Shown piece by piece: positions 6,441-14,040 of a stretch of DNA of 14,156 nucleotides (positions within the stretch are counted from its first letter, which is position 1; each line of letters opens with the position of its first letter). The notes under the pieces were generated by a model that was not told the DNA's origin, ran no database searches, and saw only the letters and a program-made list of their open reading frames with translations. Position numbers and translations under genes: made by a program. The stretch covers positions 1 to 14,156 of the forward strand of contig CATWCP010000024.1 of NCBI GenBank assembly GCA_958349325.1, given 5' to 3'. The stretch comes from an uncultured Collinsella sp. (GTDB lineage Bacteria; Actinomycetota; Coriobacteriia; Coriobacteriales; Coriobacteriaceae).

Positions 6441-7466
6441 ATGGTGAGGGGCAGCTTGATGCACGCGGCTCGGTTAGGTGCTGGGACCGCAGCGGTCATC
6501 GCCGTTTTGGGCCTGAGCGGATGCGCGTTCAACCCGCTGTCTACGTTCACGACTCCCACGATCGACCAGATCGAGTACGAGACCGTCACGCCGGCGGTGT
6601 CGGACGATGCCCTGGTCACTCCCGGAACCCTGACGGTCGCCCTCGATACTTCCGATGCGCCGCAGGCCATGCAGGACGCCGACGGCGAGCTCACGGGGTA
6701 TGCGGTTGACGCCGCCCGCGCTCTCGCAAGCCGCATGGGCCTTAAGGTCGCCTTTGTCGATGCGTCCTCGGTAGGTTCCGTGCTCGGCGACAAAAAGGCC
6801 GATATCTTTATCGGCGAGATTAACTCCACGGACGGGGACATTAGCTCGCTCGGCACCTGCCTGTACGATGCCACTTCCGTGTTCGGTAAAACTAGCGATG
6901 GTGGGTCGCTAATCGTTTCCACCGATACTCTTAACGCGTCTACTCTGGGTGTCCAAATGTCCTCGGCCTCGCAGGAGGCGCTTGCTAAGCAGAGCATCAC
7001 CGCCAACCAAAAGACCTACTCCAACATCAACGAGTGCTTTGAGGCGCTCGAGTCCGGCGAGGTCGACTATGTGATCTGCGACTCCACGGCCGGCGGCTAC
7101 CTTGCACGCCTGATGAGCGAGGTCTCCTATGTCGGTGCGCTCGAGGCGCCCTCGACGCTTGATGTTGCGGGCCTCTCGTCCAATGACGAACTGTGCCGTG
7201 CCGTGAGCGATGCCCTCGACGGTATTACGGCCGACGGCACGCTCGAGGCGGTCCACTCTGTCTGGTATGGCAGTATGCCCTACGACCTCACCACTAAGAC
7301 GGTTTCGGGCGCTAACGTGCAGCCGGGCGACTCTGAGTCCAGTGAGACCACGTCCTCCGGCAGCGAGTCCTCCGATTCCAACAATGAGACCGCATCCTCC
7401 GAGGACAAATCGTCCAGCCAAGAAGGCGCCATCACCGACGACGACATTAACAAACTCAATAGCTAG
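6441..7466 (+). CDS. Lipoprotein, solute-binding protein family 3-like
   Basis: This is an exported lipoprotein with an extracytoplasmic solute-binding fold of the amino-acid (SBP_bac_3) type. From ATG 6441 it has 341 residues: a hydrophobic signal followed by the lipobox LSGC (lipidated Cys28), a binding domain from about residue 57 (PGTLTVALD) with GYAVDAARALASRMG and DYVICDSTAG segments, ending near residue 285, then an acidic Ser/Glu/Asp-rich tail of about 50 residues. An alternative ATG at 6459 has a slightly better SD (GAGGGG, 6446-6451) and also keeps the lipobox. The open frame extends upstream to 6060, but that part contains the promoter and the structured RNA, so it is not taken as coding. 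No permease or ATPase gene is adjacent; the ligand is unknown, and a sensing role is as likely as transport. Confidence 0.85.
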   Translation: MVRGSLMHAARLGAGTAAVIAVLGLSGCAFNPLSTFTTPTIDQIEYETVTPAVSDDALVTPGTLTVALDTSDAPQAMQDADGELTGYAVDAARALASRMGLKVAFVDASSVGSVLGDKKADIFIGEINSTDGDISSLGTCLYDATSVFGKTSDGGSLIVSTDTLNASTLGVQMSSASQEALAKQSITANQKTYSNINECFEALESGEVDYVICDSTAGGYLARLMSEVSYVGALEAPSTLDVAGLSSNDELCRAVSDALDGITADGTLEAVHSVWYGSMPYDLTTKTVSGANVQPGDSESSETTSSGSESSDSNNETASSEDKSSSQEGAITDDDINKLNS

Positions 7467-7783
7467 TTATTGCTAGGGGTGGTGTCTCCTATACGTTGGA
7501 AAGGACACCTCTTCACGGTTTCAACACGCACTGCCGGGCTTCCCCGATGGGGGAGCCCGGCTTTTTCATCCCAATAAAACCAGCAGGTCAAAGCCAATTT
7601 TCGGGACCAAATACAAAGCCGCCGACGCCCTCCCATAGCGCACTTTGCCATGGAAAAGTACGAGACTTCGGTATGCGGTATCAAGCAATCGTTATTCGGG
7701 TCTTTAGGAATCCGCGTGATTAAATGCACGGCAATGGGTACATAGCCAGTACAGTAAGTCCCCGAGGCAGATTGGAGCCACGT
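7467..7783. other. Intergenic region before hpf
   Basis: The 317 bases hold the terminator at 7533-7566 and a weak hairpin GGTGTC/GACACC (7481-7486/7504-7509). Between 7567 and 7783 I see no convincing gene. The hpf promoter should lie here; GGGTAC at 7736-7741 resembles a stress-sigma -10 but lacks a clear partner, so it is not called separately. Confidence 0.5.
7533..7566 (+). terminator. Rho-independent terminator after the lipoprotein gene
   Basis: GCCGGGCTTCCCC (7533-7545) pairs with GGGGGAGCCCGGC (7549-7561) over 13 base pairs (one T-G) with a GAT loop, followed directly by TTTTT (7562-7566). It isolates the RNA-lipoprotein unit from hpf. Confidence 0.92.
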
Positions 7784-8368
7784 ATGGATATCAAGGTTTC
7801 TGGACGCAAGACGACGGTAACCGATGCTCTGCGTGCGCATGTGGATGAGAAGATCGGCGAGGCGCTCAAGGTTTTCGATATCGAGCCCATGACGGTCGAC
7901 GTTGTACTTCGCTATGAGAAGAACCCCTCGAACCCCAACCCGGCAATCGTCGAGGTTACGGTTCGTGCCCGCGGTTCGGTGATTCGCGTTGCCGAGCACG
8001 GTGCAGATATGTACGCCGCCATCGACCTCTCCGCCGATAAGGTCACCCGCCAGCTGCGCAAGTTCAAGACCAAGGTCGTGGACAACCGCCAGGGCGGTGC
8101 CAGCGCCGCGGATGTTGCGCCGGTCGAGCGCGTCGAGGATCTGGCCGACCTGCTGCTGCCCGAGGAGGAGGACGACCTGCTCGTCCGCGAGAAGGTTATC
8201 GACGTCACCCCGATGACTGAGGAGCAGGCGCTGGTGCAGACCGATCTGCTTGGTCATGACTTCTACGTGTTCGAGAACGCGACGACTGGCCTCATCAATG
8301 TGGTGTATCACCGTAAGAATGGTGGATATGGCATCATCAAGCCCCGCATCGAAACACTTGACGAGTAA
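7784..8368 (+). CDS. hpf: Long-form ribosome hibernation promoting factor
   Basis: This factor binds the 30S decoding region and, through its C-terminal domain, pairs two ribosomes into inactive 100S dimers in slow growth. The 194 residues fit the long form. The N-terminal S30AE domain covers about 1-97 (MDIKVSGRKT at the start), an acidic linker runs to about 130, and the C-terminal dimerisation domain covers about 133-188, with the family pattern LLGHDFYVFENATTG then INVVYHRKNGGYGIIKP. ATG 7784 is chosen over an in-frame start at 7724 because S30AE begins here and TTGGAG (7772-7777) precedes it. The gene is also called raiA; its nearness to the structured RNA at 6117 supports that RNA's identity. 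Confidence 0.96.
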   Translation: MDIKVSGRKTTVTDALRAHVDEKIGEALKVFDIEPMTVDVVLRYEKNPSNPNPAIVEVTVRARGSVIRVAEHGADMYAAIDLSADKVTRQLRKFKTKVVDNRQGGASAADVAPVERVEDLADLLLPEEEDDLLVREKVIDVTPMTEEQALVQTDLLGHDFYVFENATTGLINVVYHRKNGGYGIIKPRIETLDE

Positions 8369-8372
8369 AATA

Positions 8373-8394
8373 CGTTAACTTGCATGAGTTAACG
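8373..8394. promoter_or_regulatory. Inverted repeat between hpf and degV
   Basis: CGTTAAC (8373-8379) and GTTAACG (8388-8394) form a perfect 7-bp inverted repeat around eight bases. It lies directly before the terminator at 8398 and within 80 bases of degV. It could be an operator or an extra hairpin in the 3' end of the hpf transcript. Confidence 0.4.
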
Positions 8395-8397
8395 GTT

Positions 8398-8429
8398 GGC
8401 GGCCATCCCATGCGGGTGGTCGCCTTTTT
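8398..8429 (+). terminator. Rho-independent terminator after hpf
   Basis: GGCGGCCATCCC (8398-8409) pairs with GGGTGGTCGCC (8414-8424), with one bulged T and one G-U, around ATGC, followed by TTTTT (8425-8429). The degV ribosome binding site begins only four bases later. Confidence 0.88.
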
Positions 8430-8447
8430 ACGTAAGGAGTCGCTTTG

Positions 8448-9401
8448 ATGGACAAGGCTGCATCTACCGGTCATTCGGACCGTTGCCGCATCGTCGTCGA
8501 TACCTGCTGCGACTTTAGCCCCGAGGTCGCCGCGAACCTCGATGTCGATATCCTGGGTTTCCCCTTCATTATCGATGGCGAGGAGCGCACGGATGACATC
8601 TGGTCGAGCATCACACCCAAGGAGTTCTACGACCGCATGCGCGCCGGTGCCCGTGTGTCCACCTCGGCTGTGTCGCTCGGTCGCTATATCGAGTTCTTTA
8701 CCGAGTGCGCCAAAGAGGGCACGCCCACGGTCTACCTGTGCTTTACCTCGGCGCTGTCGTCGAGCTACAACTCCGCGTGCCAGGCGGCAGGTGTCGTGCG
8801 CGCCGAGTATCCCAACTTTGAGCTCTACGTGGTCGACAACGCTCTGCCCTGCGCGACCGGTGCGCTCTTGGCGCTCGAGGCCGTGCGCCAGCGTTCGGCG
8901 GGACTGACCGCCAAGCAGCTGGTCGATTGGGCAAACGAGGCAAAGACCTACGTGCACGGCTACTTTACGCTCGAGAGCTTCGACGCACTGGCTGCCGGCG
9001 GCCGCATTCCTCCCGCGGCGGCGCAGCTCACGGCAAAGCTCGACGTCAAGCCCGAGCTCTCCTACGACCTGGCCGGCTCGCTGTCGCTGATCGGCGTCAA
9101 CCGCGGCCGCAAGAAGGCGCTCAAGTCCATCCTCAAGTCGTTCCGCGAGAACTACGTGCCCGATCGCACCATGCCCATCGCCATCATGACGGCCGATGCC
9201 GAAAAGGATGGTGACTGGCTCGAAGCCGCCATCCGCAAGGAGGAGGGTTGCGCCGACGTCACGATCATTCGCGGCTCCGTGGGTCCCACCATCGGCTCGC
9301 ACGTGGGCCCCGGCATGGTGGGCTGCGCGTTTTGGGGTAAGAACCGCGCCGACAAGGCGTCGCTTTCCGACCGTATCGCCCGCCGCGTGCGCGGTCAGTA
9401 G
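8448..9401 (+). CDS. DegV family fatty-acid-binding protein (FakB-like)
   Basis: DegV proteins bind a fatty acid; those of the FakB type present it to the kinase FakA for phosphorylation and entry to phospholipid synthesis. The 317 residues match the family in length. Visible features are an N-terminal IVVDTCCDFSPEVA (15-28) in place of the usual DSTxDL, the STSAVS segment (71-76), the serine-rich FTSALSSSYNSA (99-110), the LAAGGRI motif (181-187) and the C-terminal GPTIGSHVGPG (279-289) that helps contact the lipid carboxylate. The ATG at 8448 has TAAGGAG at 8433-8439; a TTG directly before it is discarded. No fakA is in the window, so the partner must be elsewhere. The ligand cannot be read from sequence. 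Confidence 0.93.
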   Translation: MDKAASTGHSDRCRIVVDTCCDFSPEVAANLDVDILGFPFIIDGEERTDDIWSSITPKEFYDRMRAGARVSTSAVSLGRYIEFFTECAKEGTPTVYLCFTSALSSSYNSACQAAGVVRAEYPNFELYVVDNALPCATGALLALEAVRQRSAGLTAKQLVDWANEAKTYVHGYFTLESFDALAAGGRIPPAAAQLTAKLDVKPELSYDLAGSLSLIGVNRGRKKALKSILKSFRENYVPDRTMPIAIMTADAEKDGDWLEAAIRKEEGCADVTIIRGSVGPTIGSHVGPGMVGCAFWGKNRADKASLSDRIARRVRGQ

Positions 9402-9499
9402 GCAAGCGCTGCGTCCGTAATCGCCCTCGACTCACAGCCCAAACGCTGGCACCGAGTATTCAACCTGGTAACAACACCCAACCCAAAAGGAAAGGTTTC

Positions 9500-10579
9500 A
9501 TGGCAAACAAGCTCTCCGTCGCATTCATCGGCACCGGAATTATGGGTGCCCCCATCGCCGGCCACATTCTGGACGCTGGCTATCCCGTCACGGTCAACAA
9601 CCGCACCAAGTCCAAGGCTGCAGCGCTCGTTGAGCGCGGTGCCGTCTGGGCCGATACGCCGGCAGATGCCGCGGCGAACGCCGACGTCGTCTTTACCATG
9701 GTGGGCTATCCCTCCGAGGTCGAGGAGCTCTACCTGGCGGGCGACGGCCTGCTCGCGTGCACTAAGCCCGGCGCGGTCCTGATCGACCTCACCACGAGCT
9801 CGCCCGAGCTGGCGCGCGACATTGCCGAGGCCGCCCAGGTTTCCGGCCGCATGGCGTTTGACTGCCCCGTCACCGGCGGCGAGTCGGGTGCTATCGCCGG
9901 CACGCTTACGGCTATCGTGGGCGCTACCGAGAACGACATTGCCCCGGTCCGCGATATCCTTTCCACCTTTGCGGCAACCATCTGCTGCTTCGACGGCGCC
10001 GGCAAGGGCCAGGCTGCCAAGCTCGCCAACCAGGTGTCGCTGGGCGCCTGCATGGTCGGCATGGCAGACGCCATGGCGTTTGCCGAGCTGAGCGGCCTCG
10101 ATCTGGAGAAGACCCGTCAGATGATTCTGGGCGGTACCGGCAAGTCCGGCGCCATGGAGAGTCTGGCGCCCAAGGCGCTCGACGGCGATTACAAGCCCGG
10201 CTTTATGGTCGAGCACTTCATCAAGGACCTGCGCTTGGCGCTCGCCTATGCCGACGACCGCGAGCTTGCGCTGCCCGGCGCCGACGTGGCCTTTACGCTC
10301 TACGACATGCTCGATGCCATCGGTGGCGCCAAGCTGGGCACCCAGGCCATCACGGTGCTCTACAAGGAGGAGGCCGACGCCATCGCCGCCGGTCTTGACT
10401 GGTCGCAGTATCGTCCCGAGGAGCATGGTGCTCACGAGGAAGGCTGCGGTTGCGGCGAACATGGCGACGACCACGAGTGCGGTTGTGGCCACCACCATGG
10501 CGAGGACCACGAGTGCTGCGGCGGCCACGGCCATGACGACGGCCACGAGTGCTGCTGCGGCCACCATCACGGGGAGTAG
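9500..10579 (+). CDS. 3-hydroxyisobutyrate dehydrogenase-type oxidoreductase with Cys/His-rich tail
   Basis: This is an NAD(P)-dependent beta-hydroxyacid dehydrogenase of the GarR/3-hydroxyisobutyrate dehydrogenase group. The Rossmann motif GTGIMG is at 11-16, the substrate motif DCPVTGGESGAIAGTL at 121-136, and the catalytic Lys174 with Asn177 in GKGQAAKLAN. The asparagine-arginine after the second strand (N34, R35) suggests NADP(H) preference, as an inference. The catalytic part ends near residue 305 at normal family length. It is followed by a tail of about 50 residues (309-359) with 14 His and 9 Cys, arranged in repeats such as DHECGCGHHHGE and GHECCCGHHHGE. ATG 9500 follows AGGAAAGG (9488-9495). 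The gene heads a close-packed group reaching 12819. The substrate is unknown. Confidence 0.9.
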   Translation: MANKLSVAFIGTGIMGAPIAGHILDAGYPVTVNNRTKSKAAALVERGAVWADTPADAAANADVVFTMVGYPSEVEELYLAGDGLLACTKPGAVLIDLTTSSPELARDIAEAAQVSGRMAFDCPVTGGESGAIAGTLTAIVGATENDIAPVRDILSTFAATICCFDGAGKGQAAKLANQVSLGACMVGMADAMAFAELSGLDLEKTRQMILGGTGKSGAMESLAPKALDGDYKPGFMVEHFIKDLRLALAYADDRELALPGADVAFTLYDMLDAIGGAKLGTQAITVLYKEEADAIAAGLDWSQYRPEEHGAHEEGCGCGEHGDDHECGCGHHHGEDHECCGGHGHDDGHECCCGHHHGE

Positions 10580-10584
10580 CGCCC

Positions 10585-11013
10585 ATGAGCTGGACGTTCG
10601 TGGTGCTTGCGCTGGTGCTCTTTCTCTTTGCGATCTACATCGGCTTTTTGTGCGGCCAGTGGGCGTGCGAAAAGCGCGTCATCACCAAGCGTGACTACTG
10701 GATTGCCAACTTTGCGGGAGCGGCGGCAGTCATCCTGCTGACCTGGGTGTTCTCGCTGTTCCCGCTAGTGCAGTTTGCGCCGATCGGCTGGCTCGGCGGC
10801 TTTATCGCCGGCCTTAAAATGAGCTTTGGCGAATCCGTCGGCCCGTGGCGCAAGCACGACGAGGTCTTTAACGTCAACAAGGCTCACCGCGCCGCCGCCG
10901 ACGCGGGCGACGCCGAGGAGCGCCGCCGCGCGCGTCGCAATGGCGCGGCCGACCGACAGCTCATCTCGGTCACCGATGACAGCAAAGGTGCTGGCAAGCA
11001 CGCTAAGAAATAG
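10585..11013 (+). CDS. Small membrane protein, function unknown
   Basis: I do not recognise the family. The 142 residues show a transmembrane segment at about 4-24, a second at about 43-62, and a short glycine-rich hydrophobic stretch near 66-77 that may be membrane-associated. A charged, Arg/Lys-rich tail of about 60 residues follows and is probably cytoplasmic. ATG 10585 has GGGGAG at 10571-10576, five bases of gap from the stop of the dehydrogenase gene, so the two are likely co-translated. A longer in-frame reading from 10549 overlaps the Cys/His tail and is rejected. Two in-frame stops (TAG TAA) end the gene. Nothing points to a specific function. Confidence 0.8.
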   Translation: MSWTFVVLALVLFLFAIYIGFLCGQWACEKRVITKRDYWIANFAGAAAVILLTWVFSLFPLVQFAPIGWLGGFIAGLKMSFGESVGPWRKHDEVFNVNKAHRAAADAGDAEERRRARRNGAADRQLISVTDDSKGAGKHAKK

Positions 11014-11028
11014 TAAAAAGAGGTAACT

Positions 11029-11727
11029 ATGGCAGAAAACAAAGACGAACAGCTCACCGACGAGGAGCTGGCACAGCTCCAGCTGGCAGAGGAGAACGAG
11101 AACGCCGTCGACCGCCTGGTCAAGGAGCTCGGCTGCCCCACGCGCCGTATCCGCCAGTTTGCCGCCCGCGTGCTGCACCTGCTTGCCGAGCGCGATCCGC
11201 AGCGCGTCGTGCCCTGTGTGCCCGCGCTGATCGAGGCGCTCGATCGCCCCGAGGCTCAGACCCGCTGGGAGGCCCTCGATGCCCTGACGGCGCTCGCCAC
11301 CACTTGCCCCGAGCAGCTGGGCGATGCCTTTGAGGGCGCCGAGACCGCGCTGTTCGACGAGATTTCCTCCACGCTGCGCTATGCCGCCTTCCGCCTGCTG
11401 TGCGTGTGGGGCGCCACGAGCGTCGAGCGTTCGCGCGAGGCTTGGCCCATCCTGGACGAGGCCATCCAGTGCTACCACGGCGACCTTGAGTATCGCGATA
11501 TGCTCGGTTGCCTGTACGAGTTTGGCCAGGGCGAGATCGACGCCGAGGTCGCCGAGAAGCTTGCGCTGCGCCTTAAGTTCGACGCCGAGAACGGCAAGGG
11601 CAGCTATCTCAAGGCCCGTTCGAGCGAGATTTGCGAAATGCTTGTTAAACGTTTTGGCCTGGATCTCTCCAAAAAGAAGAAGCGTGCTAGCGTTAAAAAA
11701 TCTGACGACGCCGAAGACGAGGAGTAA
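11029..11727 (+). CDS. HEAT-repeat-like helical protein, function unknown
   Basis: The 232 residues appear to be all-helical. Residues about 25-130 look like two or three HEAT-type helical pairs (RRIRQFAARVLHLLAE; ALIEALDRPEAQTRWEALDA; ISSTLRYAAFRLL), a fold used for protein binding. The N-terminus (1-25) is acidic, and the C-terminus has a basic KKKKR patch followed by an acidic end. There are no catalytic motifs and no signal peptide, so a cytoplasmic adaptor role is an inference. ATG 11029 is preceded by AAGAGG (11018-11023) and lies 15 bases after the membrane protein; the next gene follows after six bases. Its position just before icd suggests co-expression, not necessarily related function. 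Confidence 0.8.
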   Translation: MAENKDEQLTDEELAQLQLAEENENAVDRLVKELGCPTRRIRQFAARVLHLLAERDPQRVVPCVPALIEALDRPEAQTRWEALDALTALATTCPEQLGDAFEGAETALFDEISSTLRYAAFRLLCVWGATSVERSREAWPILDEAIQCYHGDLEYRDMLGCLYEFGQGEIDAEVAEKLALRLKFDAENGKGSYLKARSSEICEMLVKRFGLDLSKKKKRASVKKSDDAEDEE

Positions 11728-11733
11728 CAGATT

Positions 11734-12819
11734 ATGGCGCACGATGTAGTCCTGATTCCCGGTGACGGTATCGGTCCCGAGATTACGCAGGCCATGCGCC
11801 GCGTGGTCGAGGCCACCGGTGTCCAGATCAACTGGAACGTCCAGGAGGCAGGTGCCGGCGTCATGGACGAGTTTGGCACGCCGCTGCCCCAGCACGTGCT
11901 CGATGCGGTCGCCGAGACCAAGGTTGCCATCAAGGGCCCCATCACCACGCCGGTCGGCACGGGTTTCCGCAGCGTTAACGTGGCCCTGCGCAAGCACTTC
12001 GACCTGTACGCCTGCGTGCGCCCCTGCCTGTCGCAGCCGGGCGACGGCTCGCGCTTCCGCGACGTCGACCTGGTCATCGTGCGTGAGAACACCGAGGACC
12101 TCTACGCCGGGATCGAGTTCGATGAGGGCGCTTCCGAGGTCGAGGAGCTCTCACAGCTTGTCGAGCGCTCGGGTCAGAAGACCTTCGCCGCCGATTCCGC
12201 CATCTCAATTAAGCCCATCTCCATCGCCAAGAGCCGCCGCATTGTGGAGTACGCCTTTGAGTACGCCCGCCGCTGCGGCCGTAAAAAGGTGACGGCCGTG
12301 CACAAGGCCAACATTATGAAGGCGACCGATGGCCTGTTCCTGCGCGTTGCGCGCGAGGTGGCCGCCAACTATCCCGATATTGAGTTCAACGACAAGATCG
12401 TCGACGCCACCTGCATGGGCCTGGTCCAGAACCCCAACGACTTCGATGTCCTGGTGCTGCCCAACCTGTACGGCGATATCGTCAGCGACCTGTGCGCCGG
12501 CCTGGTAGGTGGCCTGGGTATGGCCCCCGGCTCCAACATCGGTGCCGACTGCGCCATCTTCGAGGCAACGCATGGCTCCGCGCCCGATATCGCTGGCCAG
12601 GATATCGCCAACCCCACGGCCGAGATTCTGTCTGCGGCTATGATGCTCGATCATCTGGGCGAGAACGATGCGGCCAATCGTATCCGCGCCGCCGTGTCCG
12701 CCACGCTCGACGAGGGTAAGCAGGTTACCGGCGACGTGCGTCGTGCCCAGACCGGCTCCGTCGAGGGCGCCGTGGGCACGCAGGCCTTTGCCGATGCCGT
12801 TATCGCGCACCTGGCCTAA
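11734..12819 (+). CDS. icd: Isocitrate dehydrogenase, NAD-dependent type
   Basis: This cytosolic enzyme of the isocitrate/isopropylmalate dehydrogenase family oxidatively decarboxylates isocitrate to 2-oxoglutarate. The 361 residues fit the IDH3-like type, shorter than E. coli Icd. S80, N82 and R86 in GTGFRSVNVALRK are the isocitrate-specific residues; R96 and R117 (in RENTEDLYAG) complete the carboxylate contacts, K191 is catalytic, and D248/D252 (NLYGDIVSDL) bind the metal. In HGSAPDIAGQ, D285-I286 replace the Lys-Tyr of NADP enzymes, indicating NAD preference. The isopropylmalate or homoisocitrate alternatives are less likely given S80. In organisms with an incomplete TCA cycle it would supply 2-oxoglutarate for glutamate. 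It ends the apparent operon from 9500. Confidence 0.92.
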   Translation: MAHDVVLIPGDGIGPEITQAMRRVVEATGVQINWNVQEAGAGVMDEFGTPLPQHVLDAVAETKVAIKGPITTPVGTGFRSVNVALRKHFDLYACVRPCLSQPGDGSRFRDVDLVIVRENTEDLYAGIEFDEGASEVEELSQLVERSGQKTFAADSAISIKPISIAKSRRIVEYAFEYARRCGRKKVTAVHKANIMKATDGLFLRVAREVAANYPDIEFNDKIVDATCMGLVQNPNDFDVLVLPNLYGDIVSDLCAGLVGGLGMAPGSNIGADCAIFEATHGSAPDIAGQDIANPTAEILSAAMMLDHLGENDAANRIRAAVSATLDEGKQVTGDVRRAQTGSVEGAVGTQAFADAVIAHLA

Positions 12820-12878
12820 GACATGCAGGCTGCAAACGCCTAAATAGTACTTAAGTGTTTGCGTATAACCTAAGAATC

Positions 12879-12907
12879 AATACGCCCGGCACTCTGTCGG
12901 GCGTATT
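12879..12907. terminator. Hairpin terminator between icd and the last gene
   Basis: A 13-bp stem pairs AATACGCCCGGCA (12879-12891) with TGTCGGGCGTATT (12895-12907), with one G-U and a CTC loop. The trailing sequence CTATTG is only a weak T-tract. A -10-like TATAAC (12864-12869) lies just before it, so the hairpin might instead sit in the leader of the next gene. Confidence 0.75.
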
Positions 12908-12945
12908 CTATTGAAGACTATGTTTCCTAACAAGGAGTAACTGAT

Positions 12946-14040
12946 ATGGGTCTGATTCAAAAGAAGGACGAGAAGGACGAGATCGACGGCATCCAGATCA
13001 TCGAGCGCGGCGAAGGCCCCGACGGTGACGAGGACGAGAAGATCGATCTGGTCGCCGGTACGTCTGCCGAGCACATTGCCGCCGGCACGACGGCCGAGGA
13101 GGAGGACGCCCGACTGGAGGCTCAGATTGCCGCGGATGCCGCTGACGAGAATCTGATGCCCGAGGCCCAGGATGAGGACGACGATATCCTGGGTTCCGAT
13201 GAAGACGATCGCGTATCCAAGCACAAGAAGACGATGATTGCCGCCTTTGTGGTTGCCGTCGTGATCGCTGCGGTGGTCGGCTTCTTTATCGGCAATGGCG
13301 GCTTTGGCGGCAAGGGTGTCGGCTCGGCGACCCTGACCGAGGACCAGCTCGATTCGACCGTGGCAAGCTATAGCTACAACGGCAAGAAGAGTGATATCAC
13401 CGCGCGCGAGGCCATCGAGAGCCAGTACAGCCTCGATACCGTCAAGGATAGCGATGGCAACTACACCGCTCCTTCTGCCGACGTCATCCTGTCCTACGTG
13501 CGCAACAAGATCCTGCTCGATGCCGCCGAGGACGAGGGCATTACCGTCTCTTCCAAGGAGATGAAGAAGTACGCCGAGGATTCCATCGGCACTTCTGACT
13601 ACAAGACCATGGCCACGCAGTATGGCGTGTCCAAGGACCAGGCCAAGCAGATCGTCCGCCAGTCCGCGACGCTGCAGAAGCTCTACAAGAAGAAGGTGGG
13701 CGATAGCTCCGCAAGCATGCCGACCGCTCCGACCGAGCCTTCTGACGGCAATGAGGACACCGCGAGCAAGGATTACGCCGACTACATCATCAACCTTGCC
13801 GGCGACGAGTGGGATAGCGAGAAGGGCACTTGGAAGGACGCCGACAGCACCTACGCTAAGGCCTTTGCCGACGATGCCTTTACGGCCGATAGCGCTACCT
13901 ATAAGCAGGCCATGACCGCCTACTACACTGCTTACCAGCAGTACTCTTCGCAGGCTTCGAGCGCCAGCTCCAAGTGGACCGAGTATGCTAACGGCCTCTA
14001 CGCCAAAGCCAACATCAGCATCTACGGCCTGTTTGCGTAA
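12946..14040 (+). CDS. Membrane-anchored SurA/PrsA-like chaperone protein
   Basis: The 364 residues divide into an acidic, probably disordered cytoplasmic tail (1-90), a basic stop (KHKK, 92-95), one transmembrane helix (about 97-116), a glycine-rich linker, and an extracytoplasmic domain (about 127-364). The part from about 150 to 250 follows the SurA N-terminal/PrsA helical pattern (ARE AIESQYSL, ILSYVRNKILLDAAEDEGITVSSKEM, YGVSKDQAKQIV). No PpiC-type peptidyl-prolyl isomerase domain is seen, so it may be a holdase chaperone only. It carries no lipobox, unlike PrsA. The region 254-270 is Pro/Thr/Ser-rich. ATG 12946 has AAGGAG at 12931-12936. The identification rests on weak similarity in pattern; the membrane topology is firmer. 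Confidence 0.75.
   Translation: MGLIQKKDEKDEIDGIQIIERGEGPDGDEDEKIDLVAGTSAEHIAAGTTAEEEDARLEAQIAADAADENLMPEAQDEDDDILGSDEDDRVSKHKKTMIAAFVVAVVIAAVVGFFIGNGGFGGKGVGSATLTEDQLDSTVASYSYNGKKSDITAREAIESQYSLDTVKDSDGNYTAPSADVILSYVRNKILLDAAEDEGITVSSKEMKKYAEDSIGTSDYKTMATQYGVSKDQAKQIVRQSATLQKLYKKKVGDSSASMPTAPTEPSDGNEDTASKDYADYIINLAGDEWDSEKGTWKDADSTYAKAFADDAFTADSATYKQAMTAYYTAYQQYSSQASSASSKWTEYANGLYAKANISIYGLFA

Noticed and set aside
7496..7723. 75-codon frame on the + strand before hpf
   Set aside because: It spans the terminator hairpin at 7533-7566 and has no family resemblance.
9395..10570. 391-codon open frame on the - strand opposite the dehydrogenase
   Set aside because: It is a codon-bias shadow of the + strand gene, with low-complexity Ala/Val/Met runs opposite the Cys/His tail.
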